Positions 10,678 through 23,300 of a stretch of DNA of 64,000 bases are shown piece by piece. How positions within the stretch are numbered: the first letter of the stretch is position 1; each line of letters starts with the position of its first letter. The translations under genes and the position numbers were made by a program. Below the pieces are notes generated by a model. It was not told where the DNA came from and did not search any database. It worked only from the letters and a program-made list of their open reading frames with translations. The stretch comes from Malania oleifera (Eukaryota > Streptophyta > Magnoliopsida > Santalales > Ximeniaceae), in NCBI RefSeq assembly GCF_029873635.1, contig NC_080420.1:30619032-30683031 (forward strand), written 5' to 3'.

Positions 10678-12850
10678 TCGCTTATAGCTTCTTCTCTCGC
10701 AACAACTGCAGCACTATACTCAGATGCTCTTCATGCTCCTCTGGGCTCTTCGAATACACCAGTATATCATCAATAAATACTACCACAAACTAGTCCAAGT
10801 ACTGGTTAAAGACTCTGTTCATCAAATCCATAAATACTACAGGAGCATTCGTTAAACCAAACGGCATAACTAGAAATTCATAATGGTCATACCGTGTTCT
10901 AAATGCCATCTTTGGAACATCTTCTGCCCTAACTTTAACCTGATGGTACCCGGAGCGTAAATCTATCTTCGAAAAAGATCTGTGTCCCTTGTAACTTGTC
11001 AAACAAATCATCGATACGCAGGAGCGGGTATTTATTCTTGATAGTTACTTTTGTTTATTTCCAGGTAGTCGATGCACAACCTCATCGACCCATCCTTCTT
11101 CCTCACAAATAAAACCGGTGCTCCCCAGGGTGACACACTGGGCCGAATAAACCCCTTATCTAATAATTCCTACAATTGTTCTTTCAATTCTTTCAACTCT
11201 GCCGGTGCCATTCTATATGGTGCCTTCGAAATCGGCGCTGTTCCCGGAAGCATATCAATAACAAACTCATGAGGAGGTAGTTCCGGCAAATCCTCAGGGA
11301 ATACATCAGGAAAATCCCTCACCACTAGGATATCCTCCACCCTCAGCTCCCCTTCTGATACTACCTTCACATAGGCTAAATATCCCTGACAGACTTCTGA
11401 TAGCAATCCATACGCCTAAATAGAAGATAATGACGGAGGTGGGGTGCGAACACGTGATCCCACGAATCTATACTCATGTCCCTCTGGAGGTCTGAATATT
11501 ACCTCTCTCTGATGGCAATCAATGCTAGCATAGTAGGCAGCTAGCCAATCCATACTTAAGATTACCTCAAACTCATGCATGTCTAAGACCACCAGATTAG
11601 CTATCAAAGACCTCCCTTGAATATCCATTGGACAGTCCTTGAGTACCTTTCTACATATCCCAACAGCCCTAGTCGGCGTAGCAATAGAAAAACTAATTTC
11701 TAACTGCTAAGGTTCAAATCCCCACAACTTCACATATTCTTAGGCGATAAAAGAATGCGTTGCCCCAGAATCAAAAAGGACAATAGCTTTAAATGACAGT
11801 ATTGAAACAGTACTTGTCACCACATCTCCTGCCACCTCAGCATCTCTTGGCGTCAGTGCATACACTCGTGCCGGAGCAGTATTCCTCTGCTGTCCACCTC
11901 GAGGTGCCTGATAGCCTTCTCTGTATTTTCGAGGGGGTACCTGGCAGTTCCTCGCAATATGCCCAGGCTGATGGCACCAATAGCAAACAACCTCTCTAGC
12001 TCGGCACTCTCTTGGGTGCCTTCTCAAACATCTGGGACAAGGAGGGGGCACCTGTCTACCCTGTACTACTCGATCTCCTCCTCCCTGTCATTGTCCCCCT
12101 CTATTATCATATCTCCTCCACGGCCCTCAACTGGGCCCTGCCTGAAAATCAGAAGGCGTGGGCCTTTTCCTCTAGCTCTAGGCTACTACACCTCTCTATA
12201 TGCTGCTCTCAATCACTACAGCCATGTCCACTATCTCTGAGAAAGTCTGAGCTCGAAAGCCTACTACCTGCTCATACAGATTCTACCTCAAGCCTTCCTC
12301 AAACTTCCTTGCCTTCCTCTCCTCATCTGGCACCATATATGAGGCAAATCGGGACAACTCAACAAACCTCGCTACGTATTGCTGCACCGTTATAGACTCC
12401 TGTGTCAGATACAGAAACTCTGACACCTTCGCCCTCCTGATCATAGTGGGAAAGTACCACTCGAAGAAAATCTCCCTAAAATGACTCCATGTCATCGCTA
12501 TAGGATCCGGCCTCTGCTCCTTCAGTACTCTCACTGATTTCCACCAGCGCTTTGCCTCTCCGGTCAATTTAAATGTAGCAAATAACACCCTTTGCTCGTC
12601 TGTACATAAGAGGACTGCCAGTATGTCCTCTATGTCCTAAACCCAGTGAGTCTGCTCCTCCAACGAAAGACGGGGGTCGCATACGCGTGAACTGCTCGGT
12701 CGTGTAGCTCCACTCCCCCGAGCTCCTGGCCATCTCAACCATCACCTGTTGAGTGACGCTACGCAACACCGTGTCAGGGTCTGCACCACCCATACTGGAA
12801 GGTCCTACTCCATTACCTCCCGCATTCATGTTATTGTTCCCCGGATCCAT
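10678..12850 (-). pseudogene. gag-protease-RT part of element B, broken
   Basis: Minus-strand gag-pol. Gag starts at 12850 ('MDPGNNN'), with the capsid block including 'EAKRWW' at 12283-12588. A CCHC knuckle 'CYWCHQPGHIARNC' and the intact protease motif 'FDSGATHSF' lie at 11740-12051. The protease C-terminal region is at 11416-11628, and the pre-RT segment at 11170-11406. The RT block with '[13 protein letters not shown]' and 'MPFGLTNAP' is at 10790-11011. The frame continues into 'REKKL' at the junction with element A. It is separated by stops and shifts. Gag and the protease are better preserved than in element A. Confidence 0.88.
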
Positions 12851-13218
12851 CCTATAAAGGAAACAGCTAGTCTCAGCATACAATCACTATCACACAACCT
12901 ATGCACTACAATAACTCATAAATTATTCTTCTATCCACATCCTTAATTCCCATTTAAAATTCAGTTCTACCACTCAAAAACAAGACCCAACGATAGTATC
13001 CATGGTTTCCTGAAATCATCACCCCAGGAAAAACACAGAAACAACCCTGGTACTCCTGTCTCTAGGCTACAAGATAGAATCCTAAATTCTCACCTCATCT
13101 TCTAACAATCACTAACTCACATTTCAATCTAGACATCACCTATTTTCCTCAAAATCCACTACTATACTCTGGTATTGTATTCCGCTGTCTACTAAAGTCT
13201 TCAAAACCTAGCAACCTA

Positions 13219-13231
13219 GGCTTTGATACCA
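13219..13231 (-). other. Primer binding site, element B
   Basis: Read on the minus strand: TGGTATCAAAGCC, one change from the tRNA-iMet complement. It is separated from the LTR end at 13235 by three bases, the same spacing as in element A. Confidence 0.85.
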
Positions 13232-13339
13232 AACTGTGACACCCCAATTTTCGTACAATTTTTTTACAATAATAAATAAATTTTCACTCGTCATAAACAA
13301 CATCCACAAATCGGCCACGTCAACAACCCTATTACCGTT

Positions 13340-13655
13340 CATACATCAGTTGGAATTTCACATACACACACAATCTCTATACTGAGCATACCTCCCCAAC
13401 GGCATCAGTAGGAACTTCACATACACACACAGTCTCCATACTGAGCATACCTTCCCAACGACATCAGTAGGGACTTCACACACACACACAGTCTCCATAT
13501 TGAGCATACCTCCCCAACGACATCAGTAGGAACTTCACACACACACACAGTCTCCATACTGAGCATACCTCCCCAACGACATCAGTAGGAACTTCACATA
13601 CACACAATCTCCATACTGAGCATACCTCCCCCCACGACATCAGTAGGAAAGGAAT
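13340..13655 (-). repeat. 59-bp minisatellite in LTR B
   Basis: CATCAGTAGGAACTTCAC recurs at 13403, 13462, 13521, 13580 and 13638, giving periods of 59, 59, 59 and 58 bp. A diverged unit comes before at about 13343. Each unit contains a (CA)n run and TGAGCATACCTCCCC. Short open frames over it are a by-product of the period. Confidence 0.9.
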
Positions 13656-14836
13656 ACCACCCACCCGCAATTATTGTGTGGTGTTGGCATATCACCAATC
13701 ATATTTCAGTATATCTCAATTCAATTTAATATAAATATTCTCATCATTTTCTGTGCACATTTCATCATCTCATAATAATATATATCATATTTCACATATT
13801 TCCACATTTCCCAAAATACTCATACCAGTAATTTGTACAAACTCATTTTTCATGCAAGTAATTTCTACTCACGTATAAATATCATATCAATCATTCTCAT
13901 TTCAATATTTTCTCATAAAATACACATCATTATATTTCACATTTTTCAACCCATGTCATGTGCTACACAATTTTCATATAATATTCGTAATATGTTAATT
14001 TCACACTACAAGCATCACAATTTAATATTACTCAATTGCCACACAATTTATCTAATATTTATATCATAATAATTTTTCAGGCAAAATACCATATGTTCAT
14101 TTTCACATATTAATTCACACAGTAATTCTAAAAATACTGTTATAATTTATTCCTTTTACCTGACTTACTGAGAGTCTCGTTAGAACCAAAATCCTACGCC
14201 CTTGGCGCCCGAAATTCAACTCCTGCAATTTGCATTTTTCCTAGATTAATTAACTTATTTCCCCAAAATAATACTCATCTAGTCTTCCCTAGGCCCCATG
14301 TACTCCAAATTAACATTTAAACCAATATTTGACACCCCCACTTAATTTTTTGAATTTTGCCTGCGGGTCCTAAAATTACACCCGCGGCGATCACCCGGGC
14401 CATTAATTTCGAAAATTATACTTCAACTCCAGCTGCTCAACATTTTAGCATTTCCAAATTAATCCTAATTAATTAAAAATAAGCCTCTTAATAACCCCCG
14501 TACTCCAAATTTGGGGTTTTACCCACGACGATCCCACGAGAATTCCGTCTTACTAGACTTGTAGAGAATCATCCCTAGTTTCTCGTAGTGGTGTCCGTTC
14601 GTCGATTGAACTTATAATTTGCAAGAAATTAAAGAAAAATATAAAATTGACTTATCCTAGGAGATACGTCTATGCCGCTCCTACCACCGATCCGCTCTAG
14701 TAGAAATGACGGCAGCGGAGAATGAAGTCCAGCAATATCTTCCGATTTTCAATCAGGCAAAAATCTGCCATGAAATCGAGGAGAGGGGGAGAGAATGAGA
14801 GGAGAGATAGAGTGTCTGCGTGCAGGCAGAAAAGAA

Positions 14837-14871
14837 AAAGAAGAAGAAGAAGAAGAAGAAGAAGAAGAAGA
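14837..14871. repeat. (AAG)n microsatellite
   Basis: About 11 AAG units inside LTR B. Confidence 0.95.
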
Positions 14872-14929
14872 AAACCAACCAAACTAAAAAAAAAATGAAA
14901 CCTCGTGAAGCTTCTAACTTCAGGAGAGT

Positions 14930-14984
<55 letters not shown>
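14930..14984. repeat. (TAA)n microsatellite
   Basis: About 18 TAA units inside LTR B, followed by AT-rich sequence to about 15100. Confidence 0.95.
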
Positions 14985-14987
<3 letters not shown>

Positions 14988-15142
14988 TTAATTAATATTA
15001 ATAATAATATATTTTATTAATAAAAATAAAAATAAATTTTAATTATTTTTTCCCTTTTTAAAAAAAATTTGATTAATTAATTAATTTTTTTTTTTTGGAA
15101 TCACCCCACTTATCTTGTATAACCCTTTTTGGGGTTATTACA

Positions 15143-15274
15143 AGTAGTATTATCCGCTGAAGTCTGTAGATCCTAGCAACTTAGGCTCTAATACCACAAT
15201 TGTAAAGCCCCAAAAATTCTCATAACATCATAACAATAATACATATAATCACATAATATCTCTCATATCACATC
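15143..15274 (-). mobile_element. Fragment of gypsy element F: leader, primer site, LTR end
   Basis: On the minus strand TGGTATTAGAGCC (about 15183-15195) is a tRNA-Met type primer site. It is followed rightward by an LTR boundary at 15201 (minus-strand end GGGGCTTTACA). The bases between 15143 and 15183 resemble the leader next to the primer site of element B. F is cut on the left by B and on the right by LTR E at about 15275. No coding part is seen. Confidence 0.65.
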
Positions 15275-17074
15275 TGTAACAACCCGAACCCAAAGGGGGT
15301 TCCCGGGTGCATCCTTTCCATAACAAAATTTATAAACAACCAATAGCCAACGGAATTAAAATAAACCTTCCAAAACCATACATACTAGAGTACTATCTCA
15401 TAACCATACGATAAAATTTCCAAAAACAATATTGTAACCCAAAAATTACCAAAAACATATATACACTCTGCCTCGAAACTCCTAGGCTTGATTTCTTGGC
15501 GGTCTTGAAAAGTTGAAATATTTATTGGGGTGAGAGACCTCTCAATAAGACGAAATAGATAATTATCAGTGTGTGGCTAACATGAGTTTTAATGTAATCA
15601 AAACTTAATTTAACTTTATCTGAAAATGACATTATAAAAAATAAAAAAAAAACTGTACTCACACCTATACAGTTAAAAATACATATTTCTTTTTAGAACA
15701 TTATTCAACTTAATAGCCCTGTTACATAAATCTACATATATGCATAGAAACACCCCCCTTGAATGGACTAACATCATGTATAACCCCCCATGATCGGGTT
15801 GTGCGGTCCGCAGACTAGACTTAGCCTTGGCTAACCTACCACCAATGCTAAGTCGAATTAACACGTCTGTAAGTACGATTTGCCTCCCCATCCCGGTTCG
15901 AAAACAGGTGGGCACTACCCTTTTCAGGCCAGATCGACTATCCATACACCAAACCTCTCAGAATAGTATGGCTGCACTAACTCATTTACTAGCTATAGTA
16001 CCAAGCTTTTCATACAGCTGGTCCTTCAGGGTGTTTAAACCATATATTGCAATTTCATAATAAAAAACGATATCATATTCTCAACATATTAAACGTATTT
16101 GTATTTCCACAATTTTCCAATCATTCACAAATCGGTATCGAACTGTCATTTCATAACTCAGTATCAAGCCATCATTTCATAATTCGATATCAAACCGTCA
16201 TTTTTCACAATTCCACAATATTCTCAACACTTCTAGAGAACAGTATAATACCACAACTCTTACCATATAATACCATAAAAATTCCAATAGGTTTAATTAT
16301 ACAATAAAAACAAATAAATCATTCTCATGCGACACAATTTATATAATAATTATAATTTCGTAAAGTACCTAAGAAATTTTTACAAACATATATTTAGTAA
16401 ATTTAAATAAAAATGAGGGTATGATTAATTTTGTCTATTTAATTTAATTACATTATTTTCTAAAAAAAATCCGATATAATCAAATCCTTGCAGTTTGATT
16501 TAATTCTAAAATATTCTCCAAAAAATCCCTGCAATTTAATTTTAATTCCAAAATACTCCCAAAAATTTGATATAATCAAATCCTTGCAGTTTAATTTAAC
16601 TCAAGTATATTTTAAAAATAAAATCTATACATATTTATAAAATCTAAACATAGATATAATTAATTTCACATACTCAATTTAAATCAGGCATATTTTAATT
16701 AACATGAATCTATTTAAATTCACGTACTCAAATTTAATTGGAAATATTTTAAAATAAACCTAACATAATCTATTCTCCTTACCTTAACTCTGGAGTGGTG
16801 TCTATGACGTCCAAACGATGAAATCACTCTGGTTAAAACATTCAGGAGTGGAGTTAAGACTTGGAAGTGATGTTCGTTTTTCGATTTGGCTGGAAAATGA
16901 AAAAAAAAATTTAGAGAGAGAGTTTGAGGAGATGCACGGCCATGGGGTTTCAACTAAAATCTCCATTTGAAATTCAATCAGGACCTTAATGATGTTAACT
17001 TATTATTATTATTATTATTTAATTAATAATAATTATTTAATTATTATTATTATTTTTTATTTAGGAGCACTACA
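15275..17074 (-). repeat. Gypsy LTR E, probably solo
   Basis: The left edge is TGTAACAACCCG at 15275; the right edge is probably CACTACA at 17074 (an alternative is ATTTACA near 17108). Orientation is minus: a donor-like AAG|GTAAGG at 16781-16782, the ACAACCCGATCATGGGGGG block at about 15785-15803, and GAGAGGTCTCTCACCCC at about 15530-15546. No target duplication was found, so the right end is uncertain. It is diverged from the LTRs of A and B but shares the same order of landmarks. Confidence 0.6.
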
Positions 17075-17108
17075 CTTTAATCCAGTTTTTTTTTTTTTTG
17101 GGATTTAC

Positions 17109-17969
17109 AAATATTATCTTTTACCCTTTTAAGTGTCTTTAATTTCATTTCATTGACATTGTATTATTCCTTAGTTTAAGCTGACATTTTGTGTCTTATC
17201 AAATTTGCAAGAATTTTGATTCCAATTTCATATAAGAATCGAAAATCTACTTTAGCCAACCTTTTGATTCTAAGCTATGAGTCCAACCTAACTCGGCTTG
17301 GAATCAACTTCTAATTTCTAAGAAAATTATAGAAATTTTTAAAATTACAATCTTATCTCTTTTACCTTACATGTGTATGTACATATGCATTAATATAAAT
17401 ATAAAACATCTGATCTCTCATGCTCTCATCTATCCTCTATATAAGTTTGGGAAGTAGTACATCATTTTATAAACAAAAATATCTTAAAAATAATGAAGTT
17501 CAGTTAAATTTTATTAAAATTCTAATATCATTGAGATAAACAATACACTCCTAAAAATAATGAAGTTCAACTAAATTTTATTAAAATTCTAATATCATTA
17601 AGGTAAACAATAAAACTAAAGAAATTCACCAACTATTACTTTTAAAAAAAAAATAGCTGCATATATGCATTTCTTTTTCCTTTTTTTTGGTTCATTGAAG
17701 GTCCACATTTGAGGTAGCCTTAATCCATCTCATACCCCTTAAATTTTGAACTGGAAACCTCCAAACATGAAATTCCAAGATTCACTCACTAAAATGCACA
17801 TCTATACCTATGTCATTAGTTAATGAACCACAATGATTAAATGGTTGCCTTGTCCTCCATGGGGATAGTTGGCATATCATTTACTGCATCTCAAACATAC
17901 CAAAATCAACTGATTTCATGATTTCATTAACCAAGAACAAATAATTCCTGACTAAAATATATACACATG
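17109..17969. other. AT-rich spacer
   Basis: No gene seen. A stretch of about 50 bp is repeated with few changes at about 17490-17540 and 17550-17600 (both contain AATGAAGTTCA and TTTTATTAAAATTCTAATATCATT). The region probably includes the 3' flank of the minus-strand gene that ends at 17970. Confidence 0.6.
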
Positions 17970-18431
17970 CTATGGGCAGCTGATTGGACCAAACATTTCA
18001 ATCAAATGATACTGCACAAAATCATGATCAAATCTCTCTTTGGCTATGCATGTTGGTGAGCTTTCAGATTCCTTCCTTCCCCAAAAGCTTCCAAACCCAA
18101 ACTCTCCCTTGAGGGACAACTCCTCCAACACCCTCTCAACTTCCTCCATACAACACCCACACCCATTGCACTCATCCCTCAGAAGCCCCTCCACCTGGAA
18201 TCTTAGGGACTGCTCATGAACTCCTGAGATTTCATCTCTGTATCTACTATTTTCTCTTTCTGTTTTCTTTTCTCTCTTTCCCTGTCGAAGCTTCTTCGCA
18301 TATCCTTTTGCTTTCCGAATAACTTTGTGGGGAAGCCGGAGCAACAAGAAAATCAGAATTTGTATGATGAGGCATTGGCAGCAACAGGATACGACGACGC
18401 AGTCCGCAGCGATTAAGTTCCAATCTTCCAT
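17970..18431 (-). CDS. Small Cys-rich single-pass membrane protein, 153 aa
   Basis: Intact single-exon frame starting 'MEDWNLIAADC' (ATG at 18431) and ending 'GPISCP' before a stop at 17970. Residues about 8-31 form a hydrophobic segment containing C11, C16-C18 and C20. A basic stretch of Lys/Arg follows (32-60), then a CxxCxCC cluster (C88, C91, C93, C94) followed by an amphipathic 'MEEVERVLEEL' helix. I recognise this as resembling a conserved, uncharacterised plant family with the same MEDW...ADC..CCCQC start; that is from memory and the function is unknown. It lies outside the retroelements. The N-terminal anchor with a basic flank suggests a membrane protein with most of its chain on one side. 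Confidence 0.72.
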   Translation of the reverse strand: MEDWNLIAADCVVVSCCCQCLIIQILIFLLLRLPHKVIRKAKGYAKKLRQGKREKKTERENSRYRDEISGVHEQSLRFQVEGLLRDECNGCGCCMEEVERVLEELSLKGEFGFGSFWGRKESESSPTCIAKERFDHDFVQYHLIEMFGPISCP

Positions 18432-18802
18432 GGCCCTGCAAGATAGAAGAAGGAAGGAAGCAGGTGGAGGTGCTGGTGGAGAAGAAGGTGGTTAATAGAA
18501 GTCATAACTTGTGATGGAATAAGTCGCTTCTCCTCTTTGAAGGTATTGGGAAGTTTGAAGCTACAAGGGTCATCAGCCGCAAAGGCAAAACTCTGGTAAT
18601 GAGTCATGACTTCAAATTTTTGCATTACTTGAAATGCAACCTCAGCCTCTAATTGGGGCTAATGAGCTTTTGTAGTTAAAGAAACATTACCTGTCAGAGT
18701 TTGATAACTTGTGTTGCACATTTTAGTGGGAACCCAAATATTTCTTGGATAACTTGGAGCTTTTTCCAAAGGTAACATGTACCTTGTCTTCTAAGAAAAG
18801 TA

Positions 18803-18821
18803 TCTCTCTCTCTCTCTCTCA
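18803..18821. repeat. (CT)n microsatellite
   Basis: About nine CT units roughly 380 bp upstream of the 153-aa gene start. CT runs are common near plant promoters. Confidence 0.85.
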
Positions 18822-19144
18822 TGTGAAAACTCATTTATGTCCTTTCTTTTCCTTTTCAGCCATCCTGTTTTAAGCTTGATGCCTTCTAATAAAACCTTTG
18901 AATCTTGGGTAGTTGGGCTATTTGATCCATAAAACAACAATTACAATTTATACATCCTTCATGCAATTCTAAATTAAGTGCTGCAGAACACCTGCTAGTC
19001 ATGACCTTGGATGGATAAGACGTACATTTAGAAGTCATTTCACCATGCCTGAGTGATGTGTAAATTCCTGTTTTTTGTATAGAGTGATACCATGCATCAC
19101 AGGCCGTGAGAGTCACGGGCTCGCAATGTTAAGCTTATTCCTAT

Positions 19145-19673
19145 TGTAGCATGTTCAACTGATAAGATTTGTCATTGTCATCCATTTCCCCACACCAATG
19201 ACCACTTAATAATGCATTTTCAGAGCAGGTTTCACGGTTTCACCTCTGTTAGAACTAATTCCACTCAAATGTCATAATTCTACTCTTCATGAGTATTATT
19301 TTGACTGGATCTTTGTCTATAATTTAATTCACCATCTATCAAGAAATTTATTTTATGGTCTTTCTTTTTTTTCTTTTTCTTTTTTAAAGATTTTTAAGAT
19401 ACTTGCTAACTGTTTTCTCATCCATGACAGACTTCACGGTTCGGCTTACACACAGTAACCGAGCATGCATAGATTTCTGTAACGATGGCAAAATCTTACC
19501 CATGCATTACAATGCCACAGAAGCTCTGAGTTGTTAAAATCAGTTTGGGCATCGTCCATGGTGCAGGGAATGGCAAAATAGAAAAATTCCCAAAGAAATA
19601 GTCAGCTCAACTGGGTAAATAATCATAGTAGGATTGAAATCTCTGATAAATCTTATCAGTTGAACATGCTACA
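19145..19673. repeat. 26-bp perfect inverted repeat, 477-bp spacer
   Basis: The arms at 19145-19170 (beginning TGTAGCATGTTC) and 19648-19673 (ending GAACATGCTACA) are exact reverse complements. The interior shows no gene. Immediate flanks (CCTAT left, AGAAA right) are not a duplication, so a MITE with these termini is possible but unproven. Confidence 0.6.
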
Positions 19674-20306
19674 AGAAACAGTGCAATGTTCTTGTCCACG
19701 TTTTAGCTTCATTTTTGTTTATTTTCTATTACCTGTAAAATACAACTGCTGTAGACGTTCGTTGGTCGTTCTCAAGTCTATATTATGTCCATTCTGCTCT
19801 ATCTTCAGAAAATTACAGCTGTAACACTGGCTTTCATATTATTTGTCTTGATTTTGTATGTAATCCAGACACTCTATGGTACGAATTTCACTTTGTTTCT
19901 TTGTAAACTAGTTCTCTTTTTGAGACATGTCCATGCAATAGCACCAAGGAATTTGACATGAAACAACAGCAACAGCAAAAACAACAATAACAACAAAAAA
20001 TAAAATAAACAATGAATATTAACTTTATTAATACCACCAAACAAAAATTGGCATGTTTTACTTACAAAACAAAATTGTTGAAAAGACAACATTCATAAAT
20101 TATATGTAAGCTGAGAAGGAACCTAGCTACAAAATCTAATTAAAGACTTGAATGTCAGTATCTACATCTAACCAGGTCGGGCCTGAGGGGGAGGCAAATC
20201 AGTGCCTCTGAAGTGAATCACCCCTGCATTAACAGGGCAACATCTTGTGTCATCAAACCCATTTGCTTCATGATTCAATTCTAACCCAAAATTTCTGCCA
20301 TCCCTC

Positions 20307-23300
20307 CTAATTCAAGCTTCCGTGGCTGAAAAAATCGGTAGAGTACTCCTGACTACCAAATGCCATTCTCCGAAACAATCTAATCTCTGCAGAATGTAGT
20401 GCAGAGTCATACACTTCACTTTCACCCAATCTCATTCCATTGGTAAGATCAGAGGCAACTATACTGTCAAAAGCACGTGCCACCTGAGAAAAACAGAGGA
20501 TCCTAAGTGTCTCTACCATCTACTAGCATGTCTATTGGCATATCATATAAAATAAATACATTTCTGCCTTTTCTAATCATAAAATAAAATAAAATAAAGG
20601 TAAAACTCATTCTGCAGACATGATTTACCTGTCCCATTCGTGGTCTCTTTGCAGCTGAATGTCGCACGCAAGCTGCGGCGGCCTCAATCATTTGGAACAT
20701 TTCACTTTGAACATAGTTTTTCTCAAACCTTGGATCTGCCAAATCTTCAAAAACTTCATTGTCGAGTGCATGATTAAGCAAAGGACGAGCCTGGAAGATA
20801 AATCAACATTTCAGGTAGGCAAGGTCAACCGAAAAAACCAGTAACTAGTACTTTCTTCATGGGCATAAATTCTTTCCAGATAATGGATTGTCACATGACT
20901 ATCCAGTGGGTTTGATCACTCTCCTTTTCATTAGTGTCACCTTCATTAGACTGAAATGCAGTGGGGAAATGGCTGGGGTTCCTCTGCTCCTTATTTAAAT
21001 AAAGTGGAATAGGGCTGAGAATTGCACTGTTCCCTCTACTATTTAATAATAATACTGTCAACAATTCAAACATGGTTTATAACAGTAATAACTAGACAGA
21101 CAAGAAATCTGGTAGTGTAGTTATCCTAAAGACTATGATATGATTCATTACTTAAAGTTTGAATAAGATCACCAATCACAATTAACCAAACCTATTAGAA
21201 ATGGTTGGCAACTTAGGAGCATGTCTAACAGACACGCTCAAGTCCTGGAACTTCTGAAGATTGTATTTATTAATCCATTAATGGGAGTATTTGGCGGTCC
21301 TACTTTTGGGGCATGTGCAAGTCATCATTTACATGGATGATGATACACAATATTATAAAATTTATAGTTTCAAATATTACCAAGATTCACTATTGATCAT
21401 GTCCATAAAGCCTCTCATGTACTCAAGAAATGTTCTTAAGTTCAGGGTCAAAGTGGATAAATAAGATACCCAGCTCACTTTGACACAACCTATGTTAACC
21501 CATGCGCACCCATTTAGCATGCCTAATCACTGCAAATGAATTATTGCAACTCATAAAATAAACCGATTGAGGCTAGTTAACATTGTTGTTTCACCATTTA
21601 TAGTGAATTCTAAAATGCAAATGTATGCCTGAAAAAATGCCATTTCTACTGGCAGATACAACTAATCTTATGGGTGCCATGACTAGCAATTTCACGACTA
21701 GGATAAGGTTCTGTTGACTAGTGAAAGAAAGGATAACATCAATATCAATGAGCATACCCATTCAACTAGACTCTCATCGCCCAAAGGTTGAGATGTATCC
21801 ACTGGCTTTCGTCCAGTAATTAGCTCCAGGAGTACAACTCCAAAGGAGTACACATCAGATTTCTCGGTCAATTTGCCACTTGATGCATATTCAGGGGCCA
21901 TGTATCTGAAACCCAAACCAGAGGAAATAATTCGACATTAAGCAAATTTTTTTGTTTAAAAGAATTATTCAATAAGGAGAAATCCTTCTAAAACTAGAAG
22001 ATGCCTCTAGAAAGATTATGCATAACATTTATTTATCAGTTTTCCAGATTATCATATTGGCTGCCTACCCAAAGGTCCCCATAACACGTGTGGATACATG
22101 TGTATTTGCATCCAGAGCTAATTTTGCGAGCCCAAAATCCGAAACCTGTGGAGCATGAGAAAGAAGACTTGAAACTATAATCTACAAAAGAACAAAAATC
22201 CATACAAAAGTCATTAGAAATTCAGCATACCCGAGCTTCAAAGTTGTCATCTAAAAGGATGTTTGATGACTTAATATCCCTATGAATAATCCGAGGATGG
22301 CCTGACATAACATAAGAATAAACAAAATAACTATGCAAACATCAAAATAGGAATGAGCAAATGCATGTGGCCATTAGGACTGTATCCCTATTAATTTGAT
22401 TTTATGCTTTCAACTGTTTTGTAACTTTTTTAGTAGCAATGCTGATTAAGTTAATGATTGTAACTTGATTGTAAGTTTCATGTTCATGCTTAAATTTTAA
22501 ATCATGGCATTTCAAACGAATGGTCAATTTGACACAACCTTCCCTTTATATAGTCAAACCAAAAAAAGCTACCCGAATAGGGAACAGAACATCACCAATT
22601 ATTTCATCTATCTCTTCCCTCCATCCTTATTCATGCAGGAATCTAACTAATGGAGGGCAGAGTCTTTCAAGTACTGTTCCCTTGTGATCAGCATACAGTT
22701 TACATTACAATTTGGTGTTTAAAAGCTACATGGACAAACCTGCATGCCTTCATGTCAGGATGTCAAAAGTCAATCCCTCCGACACACAGATTCTGTCTGA
22801 AAGATTTAACTGACACATGCCACTCATAGGGTAAGACAAACGTATTTAATTAAACTATACCATTTTAAAGGAATCTTTACTTAATAATTGTCAGATTACT
22901 ACTTTACCTAAAAACTTAAACTTTTAGGTTGTGGACCAACAATGCATATCAAGCTTTAACACTCTCCCAACACATGTAGCCCAACAGCATGTGGGGAGAT
23001 GAATAGTCAGTAAATAACACCCATTATAGGAAAGAAAATAATTTTTAAACATAACACAATAAACATGGGCAACAAGACTAGAACCCAAGACCTCCTAATA
23101 ACCAACTATGGTACCATGTTAGATTACCACTTTACCTAGAAGCTTAAGCTTTTAGGTTGTGGGCCAACAATGCATATCAAGCTTTAACAATAATCAATAA
23201 AGAGAGATTTGTATGGACAATTACAATCTTCATGGAGATAGGCTATTCCACGAGCTGCACCAGCAGCAACCTTAACTCGGGTTGCCCAGTCCATAACCGG

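Larger units (their letters stand above)
1..15142 (-). mobile_element. Ty3/gypsy element B, outer, left end outside window
   Basis: Minus-strand LTR retrotransposon. From right to left it has a 5' LTR (13235-15142), a tRNA-Met primer site (13219-13231), gag (from 12850), zinc knuckle, protease and the start of reverse transcriptase (to 10678), then inserted element A (1461-10677), then the rest of reverse transcriptase, RNase H and integrase (1460 to 1). The 3' LTR must lie left of base 1. The order protease-RT-RNase H-integrase places it in Ty3/gypsy; similarity to elements A and C suggests a Tekay/Del-type chromovirus. Reading frames are broken by stops and shifts, so it is dead. Its 5' end abuts leader sequence of another gypsy element (F), suggesting that B inserted there; no matching target duplication can be tested. 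Confidence 0.85.
13235..15142 (-). repeat. 5' LTR of element B
   Basis: On the minus strand it begins TGTAATAACCCC and ends GGGGTGTCACA, next to the primer site. It holds a 59-bp minisatellite (13340-13650), a donor-like CAG|GTAAAAG (about 14153) in a context resembling the second donor site of element A, and two microsatellites, (AAG)n and (AAT)n, at 14837-14984. The partner LTR is outside the window. Confidence 0.85.
18432..20306. other. Spacer between the two host genes
   Basis: Probably contains the promoter of the 153-aa gene near 18432-18850, including a (CT)n run at 18803-18821, and the 3' UTR of the receptor kinase near 20100-20306. A perfect 26-bp inverted repeat with a 477-bp gap lies at 19145-19673. 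No further open frame looks like a gene. Confidence 0.55.

Noticed and set aside
13340-13655. Regular repeat array that could suggest a CRISPR
   Set aside because: Units are contiguous 59-bp tandem copies with no unique spacers, inside a plant LTR.
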